Below, one piece after another: positions 19,792 through 29,315 of a stretch of 64,000 bases of DNA. Both the position numbers and the translations under genes were made by a program. Below the pieces are notes generated by a model. It worked only from the letters and a program-made list of their open reading frames with translations. It was not told the DNA's origin and made no database searches. This DNA comes from Rhynchopus sp. YZ270_cl-10 (lineage: Eukaryota; Euglenozoa; Diplonemea; Diplonemida; Diplonemidae). Position 1 is the first letter of the stretch. Every line of letters starts with the position of its first letter. The stretch spans positions 558,001 to 622,000 of the forward strand of contig OZ037927.1 in NCBI GenBank assembly GCA_964035575.1, in the 5' to 3' direction.

Positions 19792-20290
19792 CCCAACCTT
19801 CCTGTATACACGCGTCAGCAACCAATACAGGTAGTGTATTGAAATGATTCTGGGGGGGGGTAAGGGGTCTAATTTTAATTTCGTCGATTTTGAGAAAAAT
19901 TTTGGCCAAAAATGGGCCCACGTATAAGGAACCGGGCTCATATTTCTCAAAATTTAAGTGGTCAAAAAATTGTCCAATTTTCCGAAATGACCCCACCGCT
20001 GCACGGGCGGAGCCCAAAAATGCAAATAAGCCACTTTTTTCCCAACCTTCCTGTATACACGCGTCAGCAACCAATACAGGTAGTGTATTGAAATGATTCT
20101 GGGGGGGGGGTAAGGGGTCTAATTTTAATTTCGTCGATTTTGAGAAAAATTTTGGCCAAAAATGGGCCCACGTATAAGGAACCGGGCTCATATTTCTCAA
20201 AATTTAAGTGGTCAAAAAATTGTCCAATTTTCCGAAATGACCCCACCGCTGCACGGGCGGAGCCCAAAAATGCAAATAAGCCACTTTTTG
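19792..20290. repeat. Two tandem 250-bp units, inverted relative to 5491-6012
   Basis: Two units start at CCCAACCTTCCTGTATACAC (19792 and 20041). The part with CCGGGCTCATATTTCTCAAA is homologous to the 261-bp units at 5491. The other end has diverged. They precede an inverted copy of the ACAAGTAATTGC element. Confidence 0.75.
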
Positions 20291-20471
20291 GTTTCATTGA
20301 AATGATGCGGCTGACACTGAGGAATTATGGTTTACGACGTCCCATTGAGGGGGCGAACCCTTTTTAATTTTTTGTTCTCTTGAAATGTGTAATTTCATGT
20401 TTTCGCGAAAAAAATACGAACTGATCCTACAAGGGTTGAAGGAAAGTGTGTGGAAAACAATAATAACAAGA

Positions 20472-20949
20472 ACAACTAATTGCTAAGAAAAAAAATGGGG
20501 TGTGCTGTGGATAACTCCGCGCGATTTTCGGAACCACCATAGCATCCTGGCGATTTTCTGGAGGTGCTGATGTGACGATGCCTGGTGCGATCGACGACGT
20601 GTTGTCGTCTGTGCATTATGTGTTCCTTCCGCACTGCTCTGATGACGACGACGATGCGTGGGAGCCTGTGGACGACTACGAGCTGGAACATGCCGAGGCC
20701 GCCCGAGCGAATGGTTATCGAGCCTGCCGAGACTACGTCCAATAACGCGATCGAGCAGATGGTGCTGGACGAAGAGGACAGCCCCACTGTTTGAACGTTT
20801 CAGATGCAGGCATCCCAGTGGGGCCAGCGTACGAAGAGCGTTTTAGCATACCTGCAGAAGAGCAGAATGCTGGCGTGTTGTAGATTATATTTTTTTCAGA
20901 GTGGAGTTCCACAGCACACCCGGTTTTTTTTCCGATAGCAATTACTTGT
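20472..20949. mobile_element. ACAAGTAATTGC TIR element, copy 2 (inverted)
   Basis: Ends ACAACTAATTGCTAAG and GATAGCAATTACTTGT. The interior matches 4886-5316 with insertions, and retains an acidic stretch (CSDDDDDAWEPVDDYELEHA) that could be the N-terminal remnant of a transposase. Confidence 0.7.
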
Positions 20950-21158
20950 TTTTGTTGTCCCCACGGAAGGTATAGACGCAGATCTTATGAACACCTTTTT
21001 ACTTCACAGATTTTCACCGTATTCGTACAAATGATCGTAAAAAAAGGTCGAACTTCCAGAAAAATTCTGAGAAGGTTGAACATTATAATTTGCAAACGGA
21101 ATAGTATTTTTTCACAAAAAAAAAAAAAAAATTGTTGCATCGACCCAAATCCGCATAC

Positions 21159-22403
21159 CTCTGATGCCGCCTCTTCTTCAGCGTATTGAAACTTCAACCC
21201 AACTGGCGCGATGGGAGCTTGGTTGCCTTGTTGCGGGTAGGTTGTGGGCGGTGCTGGCACCGACCCCCCGCATGCCAGCGACGGGGGCGATTTGAGTGAA
21301 CTCTGAGTCGAAATCGACGGGGTAGGCCCCGGCTCGGCAAACTTCGCTGCCGGGTGCTGATGCTCGAGGGTGCACTGACTCGAGAAGCTTTGGAACAGCC
21401 CCACATCGAACAGAAACGACGGAGCGCGAGGGGCCTCCTCATCCACACTGGGTGGCGGCAAGGGTGCGTCACTCTCCACCGGGACCTCCTCGACCTGCGG
21501 GGTGCGAGGCGATGTCACAGTACTGTCTGCTGTCGGGGGCGGGGACTGAATGTGTTTCGTCTCGCCCCTCGTTGGACTCAGCTGTCTGGGCTGCTGATGT
21601 CTTTGGATGATCTGCTGCATCTTCAGGTGGTGCGCTTGGTGTTGGTTGTGTAGGTAGTGGTGATGGCCGGTCTCTGGGCGTGGCACGTCTTTGTCTTTGA
21701 GAGGTTCTTTGTGGTGTGGTTTGTTGTAGCGCGGGGGTGCCGGCATGGCGGTTGGTGGAAGAGGGTGGGAGGTCTGGCGGTATCTGTTGTTGTAGTGTTG
21801 TTGCTGTTGCTGCTGCTGTTGTTGTTGTTGTTGTTGTTGTTGCTGTTGTTGGCGTAGTTTTGCGGCCTCTCGGTCTTGCTCTTCCTTCTTCTGTTTCTCC
21901 TGGAGAAGCTTTTTCTGCCGTCCGTCCTCTTTCTTCTGCTCGACTGCTCGCTTTTTGTCGTCCTCCTCGCGTTTCTTCTTCTCGACTGCCTTCTTCTTTT
22001 TGGACTCCTCGCGGTCTTTTTCTTTCTTGATCTTCTCGATTTCCTTTTGTGCTTTGCGTTTCTCCTCCTCACGAACCTTCTCTTCCTTTGCCCTGCGTTC
22101 GTCTTCCTCCTTCTGCCGCTTCTCCATCCGGTCCTTTTCCTTCAGGATGCCTTCGCGCTCAATGCGCATCCGCTCCTTCTCGTCCGCCTCACGGATTTCA
22201 CGGTCGCGGCGCTCGCGGTCCTGTTTGTCCTTCTTCTCCTTTTCGCGCTCGCGTTTCTCTCGCTTTTCGCGGTCGCGTTTGTCCTTCTCCTCCTTCACAC
22301 GGCGGGCCTCAAGCTCTTCACGGTGTTCACGTTCTCGCCGTTCCGCTTCTTCCTTGAGACGGATTTCGGTGAGCGCCGTCTCTGCTTCGGAGAGTTCCTC
22401 GAG
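21159..22403 (-). CDS. Isolated exon: coiled-coil, poly-Q and Pro-rich protein segment
   Basis: A 415-codon open exon bounded by good splice sites: acceptor CACACAAACACAG at 22404 and donor GAG|GTATGC at 21158, both phase 0. About 200 residues form a charged E/K/R coiled coil (REKREKREREKEKKDKQDRE style). Then come 18 glutamines, a His-rich part and a Pro/Ser-rich tail. This layout is common in scaffold and stress-response (NST1-like) proteins but is low-complexity, so I give no name. No plausible upstream exon exists on this strand before 24081, and none downstream before the repeats. The gene is either broken by insertions or has distant exons. The upstream intron end contains a family A hairpin element (22435-22479). 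Confidence 0.6.
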
Positions 22404-22434
22404 CTGTGTTTGTGTGTGTGTGGGTTCATAATTT

Positions 22435-22479
22435 GAAAACTTGGTTGGATTAGTGTAGCCAAGAGTGTGTTCCACTATA
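22435..22479 (-). repeat. Hairpin element family A, subtype 1, inside an intron end
   Basis: Slightly shortened (CCAAGAGTG instead of CCACCCTAGAGTG). It lies 32 nt upstream of the splice acceptor of the 21159-22403 exon. Confidence 0.7.
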
Positions 22480-22675
22480 ATTTATTTTTATGTTGGTATA
22501 CAGGCTATTTCCTAATCTGGATTCTGGATGCCACTTTTTTCCGGGTTTTTTCATACTTTTTTACCGTTTTTTTCCTGATTTGATGCTAGTTTTAAAAAAA
22601 TTTCGGGAAAAAAAATTTTCCCGTGGCCCAGTGTGGCGGGGGCCCGGGGGGAAATTTTTTTTCCTGTGGCCCCCG

Positions 22676-23071
22676 GAAGGTGTACGTGAACCCCGAGGGC
22701 GAAGCGGTCGAGAGCTTCGACATGCCGGAGGGTCTCGTGGCAGCCGACACCCCCATACAAGCCCTGAACGAGGTGATCTTCGAACACGACGAGGATCGAA
22801 GACGGTTTAAAATGCGGGAAAATGTCCCCCGCAAGGGCAGCGACATCGTCGAGAGCTGTTCATCATGATCCAGAGAGAAGAAGAAGAGGAACGGGAACTC
22901 TACAACGATCCGTGTGATGAGCTTGAGGTGTACCCCTCGGATGATGAGGACGACACCGCGAACCCAGAAGACGAAGGTGCCGAAGACGAGGTGTACCGAC
23001 GATTGTTGGAGGATGCCGAAGAGAGTGTGGCGAGGCTTGAGTTCACCACCCAGAGGGGGGGAAGAGCGTGA
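22676..23071 (+). pseudogene. Acidic coding-like remnant, two successive frames
   Basis: One frame from about 22676 reads KVYVNPEGEAVESFDMPEGL and onward to a stop near 22868. An overlapping frame then reads DELEVYPSDDEDDTANPEDE and continues to 23071. GC content and amino-acid use look coding on the plus strand, while the minus strand gives only Ser-rich frames. It would be the only plus-strand gene in the window. I read it as a decayed or incomplete host gene of unknown family, with one apparent frame change. A small recent gene with an intron is the alternative. Confidence 0.35.
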
Positions 23072-23227
23072 TCCAGGGCAAACCGCAAGGCTTTAAAAGA
23101 AAAAAAAAAAAAGATGGGAACGATACCTCAGCGACTCAGCCGAAGATCGCTGAACTCTTTTAGTCAGCGGGGTGGGATAATTTGTGTGTTTTATTTATTC
23201 ATTCATCTTTCAAAGTTTTCTTTATTT

Positions 23228-23275
23228 GAAAACTTGGTTGTATTAGTGCAGCCACCCTAGAGTGTGCTCCACTAT
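23228..23275 (-). repeat. Hairpin element family A, subtype 1
   Basis: Full-length copy. TTAGTGCAG replaces TTAGTGTAG. Confidence 0.8.
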
Positions 23276-23470
23276 ATTTTATTTTTTTGTTTGTGGCTCA
23301 GTCGCTCCTATCTGTGGTTGCATAGGGTTTCTACAGTGATTTCGAGCCACCTCACCGGGCCATCGACCACTTTGAGGCGTGTGCATTCATGCGTATAGTG
23401 TCTGGGTATAGTATACACAAGAAGTAGTCAATAATACAACTTCGAAGCCAACTTTTTGCACATTTTTTAT

Positions 23471-23962
23471 TGATAAATTGACAACGTGTCATGGATGTCC
23501 AAAGTACTTGAAGTATATCAAGTACTTGATCCCCCAAAAAACCCAATACTTGATACTTGAAGTACTTGACACCCTATTTTTTTTTCTAGTACTTTTTTAC
23601 TTGTTCTCCCTCTGTCAAGTACTTTTTTCACAAAAAAAAACATCAAGTACTTGATCAAGTACAAAAAAAAGTGGGTACTTGATCAAGTACTTGACGTTTT
23701 TTTTTGCGAAAACAAGTACTTGACAGACTCTGCCAGAGGGTAAAAAAGTAAAAAAGTACGAGAAAAAAAATAGGGTATCAAGTACTTGATTTATGTCAAG
23801 TACTTGATCCATCTTCAAGTACTTGACTGTCATTTTGAGAGGAAAAAAAAGGGGGGGTCAAGTACTTCAAGTGCCATAAAAAATCCGAAAAAAGTACTTC
23901 AAGTACTTTGGACACCCATGACGTGTAGTCACCTCGCTTTTTTTTTCGTGTGATCTCCACGC
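23471..23962 (-). repeat. Hairpin element family A, subtype 4, split by a TIR element
   Basis: Left part GATAAATTGACAACGTGT. Right part ACGTGTAGTCACCTCG, then a T run and GTGATCTCCACGC. With the insertion removed it matches 33687-33747 and 56256-56309. Confidence 0.75.
23490..23920. mobile_element. 431-bp TIR element with 6-bp target duplication
   Basis: Inverted ends CATGG(A/G)TGTCCAAAGTAC followed by TTGAAGTA, flanked on both sides by ACGTGT. The interior is built of AAGTACTTGA repeats in both directions, so each half folds on itself. No coding frame. Confidence 0.85.
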
Positions 23963-24080
23963 AGCCTTCATCTTCCGATCTCGCGTTTTCGTGGATACCG
24001 CTTACTACCTCCTCCTCCCGCCCCCACTCCGTCAACGAAAGGGGATCATTGGATGCCCAGGATGATCAATTGACGGTTGT

Positions 24081-25840
24081 TCAGTTTTGTTTTTTTTTTC
24101 TCCTTTTTTGATTTTTGATTTCCCATACCGCTTTGTCTATATCCGCCCACAGAAGCTCGCGGAAGCACAGCACCTTCTTCACTGGAGGCACCTCAGCACC
24201 ACCGTTTCCCTTATCCGCCGCCGCTGCACTGTTCGCCGCACCCCCATTACCCCTCCCCTTCTTCTTCTGTTGCGCAGGCTTCTTCTTTTTTGAGCCTCCA
24301 GCAGACGCTTTGTCCTCCTTCTTTGGTGCCTCACCTGTGAACGTCCCTCCACTTTCTATATAAGCTACAAAGTGCGACACCGGAGGCTCCGTCAGGATGC
24401 GATCCAGGAGCGAGCGCGCGTCCGTGTTGGATGGATACAGCGTCATCAGGTTCGCTACGTCCGCCAGCGCCTTGTGCACCTTCTGCAGCTCGTAGTAAGC
24501 CTGATGGGGGTTTTTTTTTAGAGTAATAAATAAGTTGAAAATACAAATCCCTCTCGAAAACAGTGTACCTTTGGTACAATGACCCGCTGTACCGGGAAAA
24601 AGAAAAGAAAAGGGTTTGTGGAGATATAAAAGAGTAGTTTTGAAACATTGCTAAAAACGCATCATCGAATCTTCATGCAATGGGAATAAAATAAAGTTGA
24701 AGAAAATGGTGTGCCATAGACGACCCCAAAAATAGCACAAAATAGCACCCCCCTTTTGCCGCACCAAAAAAAAATCCAGATCCCCAGAATAGCACAAAAT
24801 AGCTCAAAATCGCACCCCCTCCTTTTCAGCCACACCAGAAAACTTTGAAATGCACAAATAGTGTGACCCAATATTTTTCAAATATAAACGCTCCTCCCTC
24901 CTCCCTATACCTTAGCCCTGCGGTACAACCCTTTTATGTCATTCGGCTTTTTCCTGAGCACTCTGGTGCAGTCGAGCACACACGATGCGAGGTGCTCTTC
25001 CCTCTCTTTGTCCTCGCATTCCGCTGCTAGGATGAGGGAGCAGAGGCCACGGTTACAGTGGTAGGTTTCGAGCGAGGCGTCTAAAGGGTTAGAGGCTTCT
25101 ATCGCGCCTGTGTAGCGCTCTGCTGCCGTTGTCCAGGACTTTTGCTTGAAGAGGAGGTTCCCTTCGTGCCGCAGCTCCCGCGCATGGGAAAGGTTTTGGA
25201 GAAGGGAGTCATTCGCCTCCAATGCCTTCTTTATCAACCCCGCCCGCCCCGCCCGCATGTCCCCACTCCCCAGCACCACCCCCACCACGGACACCCGCTC
25301 GACCAAAACGTTCACCGCAGACCACAAAAAGACGCACAACATATACGCAGCAGTCCCATCCGCACCCTCCAACCTCTCCGTCCCTTCCGGTACCTTCACT
25401 GCAGAGCTGTGGTCGACGAAGGAATAAATACAGTCACCATGTTTCAGCACAAAACAAGAAGACTCCTGAGACTCCGAAGCTGACCCGCACGACTGAAGAA
25501 GCGAAAGGTCGAAGGGGACGAAGCGGGAGCCTTTCGAAATCGCATTCGCTTCGAACGCAGCGCTGACACTTTCGAGGCAAGACTTGAGGTCGAAGGTGGC
25601 AAGGGTGGACGTAAACAGGGTAATGCAATGGTCCTGCTGTGCTGCCGCATTGCGGTCCTGCCCATACCGTTGTACGAACTTCTGTGTCAACGAATACAAC
25701 ACCTGCTCTGTAGAGACATCCATCACCAGCAGCCGCTCCGCACCCCCAAGGTCCTCCCACATCGCAGGCAGCAACTCCGGGTCCATATTCTCCGGAAGGT
25801 CGTACCTCGCTGGCGCAGCTAGGTTTCTAGCGAGAGACAT
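24081..25840 (-). CDS. TPR-domain protein (two exons)
   Basis: Exon 1 is 24911-25840 and exon 2 is 24081-24500. They join in phase 0 (AAG|GTATAG ... ATCAG|GCT) to give 449 residues. Residues 1-190 are of unknown fold. Residues 220-350 carry TPR repeats: HEGNLLFKQKSWTTAAERYT, CNRGLCSLILA, and RRAKAYYELQKVHKALADV, which only becomes complete across the splice. The TPR pattern resembles immunophilin/TOM34/SGT-type co-chaperone TPRs, known to bind C-terminal peptides of Hsp70/Hsp90. The C-terminal part is Lys-rich with a KKKKPAQQKKKGRG stretch, then VLCFRELLWADIDKAVWEIK. Probably a soluble cytosolic protein. The intron (410 nt) holds a family D hairpin element and a TGGTGTGGCTG TIR element. Confidence 0.85.
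24501..24910 (-). other. Intron of the TPR gene, filled with repeats
   Basis: Donor GTATAG, acceptor CCCCCATCAG. It contains family D sequence (24533-24597, GTTGAAAATACAAATCCCTC) and the small TIR element at 24707-24837. Together these account for half its length. Confidence 0.85.
24707..24837. mobile_element. TGGTGTGGCTG small TIR element, copy 2 (intronic)
   Basis: Ends TGGTGTGCC and TTTTCAGCCACACCA, with AAAATAGCAC repeats inside and a second internal copy of the end sequence. Confidence 0.75.
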
Positions 25841-26843
25841 AGGTAAGAGAGGGAGAGGGGAGAGGGGGTTTGTGGTTGTGCTCCCGCGTGACTTCTGAGG
25901 GGTGTAAAAAGGTGTGTTTCGGAAAGTCTTTGAAAATATTTAGAAAACCAGACAATACCCGCCTGATCTTGATAACTTGATAAAAAGGAAAAGAAGACTT
26001 ATTTTCGTTGAACGCAAAGCCCAAAAAGGTGAAATCCTGATGTTGGCGCAAAAGTGAAATGATGTGAAAAAAAGAAATGGATAAAGTCGTTAACAAGTCA
26101 AATGGTGGCTTTCTTTTTTGTCTGGTTTCTAAACATGATGCTTTGTTTTCTAAACACACTTCGGAGGAAAAAGAAGAGGAAAAAAAAGGCAGGATTCGCA
26201 GGTTTGCACCGAGAGAGAAGGCCGACAGACTATAGGGTGATGGGAGCATTGAAGGAACCGCAAAAACAACACATGAGAGAAGCACACGACACACCTATTG
26301 ACGTCACGATGAGGCTGGCCTAACAGTTAGGTTGCGATGCCAGAAAAGACGGTTGTGAGGGGATGATGTCGCCATCCCATTTTGCTTGTTTGCAGGAAAT
26401 GAAAGTAACAAGATCTTATAAGAGCGACAGAAGTGGCACTAATGTTGCGAAAGTGATTGGAAAGAAAAAGAGACCCTGGTAAAAGGGAACGATTTGCTGA
26501 AACTCTTTTTTTAAAAAATGTGTTTGCTTTTTTTCTTTTTTTGAAAACCTGGTTGTGTGTAGACACCCGGGGGATGAATCCACTTTTTCTGTTGCTTTGT
26601 GATTTGGATCCATGACCAAGCGACGTGCGGAACCTTGAGGCTATTCGACATAACAATTCACAGTGGTCATGCAACATTGCACTTTTTGGTGCCCAAAAAC
26701 CCAACTCAGGGGTTGAAATTTTCCCGAAAGCTTGCGCCGCAGGCGCACGGTACGCTACTTTTATGATTTTGCCGTATCCCTTTTCTCAAAAAATGGCGGC
26801 AGGAAACGGCGTTTTGTCGCGTTGAAAACGCCCTTCTTCCTTC
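25841..26843. other. 1-kb spacer
   Basis: AT-rich. Holds a family A element (26543-26584) and, at about 26735-26770, the GCGCCGCAGGCGCACGGTAC motif also found near 40130 and 47695. No gene seen. Confidence 0.5.
26543..26584 (-). repeat. Hairpin element family A, subtype 2 (short)
   Basis: GAAAACCTGGTTGTGTGTAG, then ACACCCGGGGGATGAATCCA. Slightly shortened. Confidence 0.65.
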
Positions 26844-28246
26844 TCAATTGCGTAAGCGATCAGGCAGACGCCTGAGTACAGCATCGCTGCACGTGTCCTT
26901 TCCATGCAAGGTCTTCAACGCTTTGCACTCTGCTAGTAACCCGTCCCCTATGTAGGTGACACCTTGTAATGCACTCAGATTAACTGTCGACAATGATGTG
27001 CACTCTCTGAGGAACCCGTTCCCAATCCAGGTGACACCTTGCAATGCACTCAGATCAAGTGTCGACAATGATGTGCACCCTGAGAGGAACCCGTGCCTAA
27101 TCGAAGTGACACCTTGTAATCCACTCAGATCCACTGTCGACAATGATGTGCACCCTCTGAGGAACCAGCTCCCAATCGAGGTGACACCTTGTAATCCACT
27201 CAGATCAAGTGTCGACAATGATGTGCACCCTTCGAGGAACTCGTTCCCAATCACAGCCACAGGTGCGTAACTGATATCAATGCACGTCACGTCAGTGTCT
27301 GAGAAGAATCCGTCTGGAATCGCAGTCGCAGCTCCTGCCTGGAGGAGCAAGCAAGCCAGCTTCGGATCACTGCGTTGATGAGTCACCTCCTCGAACCGTT
27401 CTGCTGTAAGTGTCGTCTCACCCAACGCACGAAGTGCTGCAATGGCATCGTTCACACTCACCTGCACAGAAAACGTTGCGTGTGGGCCTGCAGCACCCAA
27501 AAGGCGGTGGCGGTCTCCACTCGCTGCCATGCTGTTGATGCTCCGCACAACGGCCTGCGACTCTGTCACCGCACGCAGTACCTGGTCGTCCCCAAGCTGG
27601 CACACCGCCTCACACTCAGCAATCATGCATCCTGCCTTCGCAACAAACGTCTTCAGTGCACACACCTCCTCTTCACGACTGAGTGCCTGTGTCAGGAAGT
27701 TCCGTGCCAGCTCCTCCTCACACACGACTTCGCTGCGTGACACATCCTCACGCATCACGAGGTGTTTGACGTGTGTCTGCAGGAGGAGGTCTTTGTACGT
27801 GTCCTCCGTGGGTGGGAGTGCCTCAAGCACACGGCACTTCTCCTCTGCAGCAGTCCGCTGTGCTGTCAGGTCTGCCACGTACGAGCGGAAGGTGTCACGC
27901 TGGTGTTTCATGTAGTCTGTGATGTCAACAGTCCTGTGTCCCGCATGTGTGTCGCACTTGTCACAGCGCATGCAGATCAACGCGTCTCCACAGGCAGGGT
28001 CTACACAGACTGGCACAGCTCTTGACCTGGGTGCTGTGCACACTTCGACGACGTCCCGTACGAAGTCACAGAAGCGCGATGTGTCTCACGGTCACATGCC
28101 CTCAAGGATGAGTGGAACACTTCGAAGCACGCAGGTGTGTCGCAGACGAACAGCTCCTTGCAGATCCCGCACTGCAGCTGTGCAGGCACGCCACACTTCT
28201 CACAGCTGGGCATCTGCGGTGCGGTGGGCTGCGTGTCAGATCCCAT
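26844..28246 (-). CDS. B-box zinc-finger plus leucine-rich-repeat protein, frameshifted
   Basis: Starts MGSDTQPTAPQMPSCEKCGV at 28246. A first Cys/His cluster (CEKCG..CGIC..CDTPACF..H) is followed by a typical B-box: KCAQHPGQEL continues in another frame as VCVDPACGDALICMRC and CDTHAGHRTVD. The frame change falls at about 28005-28030 and cuts the B-box, so this is a real frameshift, a sequence error or recoding. After it come a coiled-coil stretch, the ALRALGETTLTAERFEEV / LLLQAGAATAIPDGFF linker shared with the gene at 2900, and five LRRs (LSGLQGVTSIGSWFLRGCTS type). The layout resembles a TRIM protein with an LRR tail. Inference: a ubiquitin-pathway adaptor, possibly disabled. No RING is seen. 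Confidence 0.75.
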
Positions 28247-29315
28247 GTTGTGTGTTTCGAAGAGGTGGGAGGGTGCAGGGGTGTCTGGAAGGGGTTGGGT
28301 GGGTGGCATGGGATGAAAACAGAGTCGGACAACAGACTGGAGAACATGTGCGTGACATTGTTCCACCCAGACAAATGAATGGTTTGCCAAGGTGCAAAAG
28401 AAGGAGGCAACGTTGATGAGGCAAGAGAGGTTACAAAAAGGGAAGGGAGAGAAGGCAGCGACTTATACTTGGTTAGAGGGTGGGTTGCAATGCTGTGTAA
28501 TCCTTCTCTGAGATGATGCACAAGTTCGTCCGCGGTGTATATTCTGTGGAGGCAATGCACCAAGGGAAGATGTCGAGGCAGGTGTTCGAAGGGTACGCGC
28601 CTCCATCGCAGACACATGCTGCCGTGGCGGAGCAGTCCTGGTAGTGTGCAGCCTGCGGCATACACCTGCCAAAAGGAGTCGCAGGTGTTCGAGTGTGCCT
28701 GCGGGGGTCAACCTTTGCTTGGCGTGCAACCATGAGCGGTTGAAAGCCACCACCCCGACTTCGGCAGGACAAGAGAGAAAAAAAAAAGGGTTGAATTGAA
28801 ATACAAAGCCCTCTCGTGACACCCAACCATGCAGTCCTGTGGTTTACATCTGCTACTCCCGCTTCCACCTCATCAGATTAGGATCATTGCAAAACACAGG
28901 GACATAAATCCTCGTGTAGGGTCCAGTTGGGGTCCTCTGCCCGTTTCACAGTATGGGAGAGGCTCTGTAGAGGAGCACAAACGCTGACGTCGCTAATTTG
29001 GGCAGAAAAAAAGGTGTAGCCAGTATCCAAGGAGCGGGGATATGTGTAGTGAAGGTTCTGAGCTAAGATATTGAATGTCGAAGGTGAAACAAGAGAACAT
29101 AACTACCAAGGCAGTAAAAGGGGAAAACATCAAATCCCTATAGGCTTAGGGGGTGGGGGAGTGGGGAGGGTACTTTATTCTGTGCTCCAACCTCACATAA
29201 AGATCACCTTATGTCTAGCACTTTATCTTTTTGCTTTTTGATAAATTTGAGTTGTAGTTTCCTCGGTAGTGTTACCACAGTTTGTGCAATCTCCACTTTT
29301 TTTTCCTTCTCCTTT
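28247..29315. other. 1-kb spacer with family D fragments and dispersed repeats
   Basis: 28793-28895 is a family D copy missing its middle (ATTGAAATACAAAGCCCTCT ... GTTTACATCTGC). 29018-29060 repeats the 2045-2085 sequence. 29240-29297 is a family A element. The 28480-28740 stretch is GC-richer with a Cys-containing minus-strand frame, too short to call. Confidence 0.5.
29240..29297 (-). repeat. Hairpin element family A, subtype 3
   Basis: GATAAATTTGAGTTGTAGTT to GTGCAATCTCCACT. It ends 18 nt before the stop codon of the 29316-31247 gene, so it should lie in that gene's 3' UTR. Confidence 0.7.

Larger units (their letters stand above)
11011..21158. other. 10-kb gene-free mobile-element region
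   Basis: No credible gene. In order it holds a family B hairpin (11095), TIR element E1 (11681-13704), a hAT-type element (13789-14457), TIR element E2 (15034-17239), unique-looking DNA at 17500-18230 and 18300-18900 whose frames do not look coding, hairpin elements at 18239-19410, and an inverted copy of the 250-bp-unit/TIR composite (19792-20949). Confidence 0.65.
22404..24080. other. Spacer with hairpin elements, an inserted TIR element and plus-strand acidic frames
   Basis: Contains family A copies at 22435 and 23228, an A copy split by a 431-bp TIR element (23471-23962), and the acidic plus-strand frames at 22676-23071. Confidence 0.55.

Noticed and set aside
21716-22436. Leu- and Ser-rich plus-strand frames
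   Set aside because: Antisense of the E/K/R coiled-coil exon.
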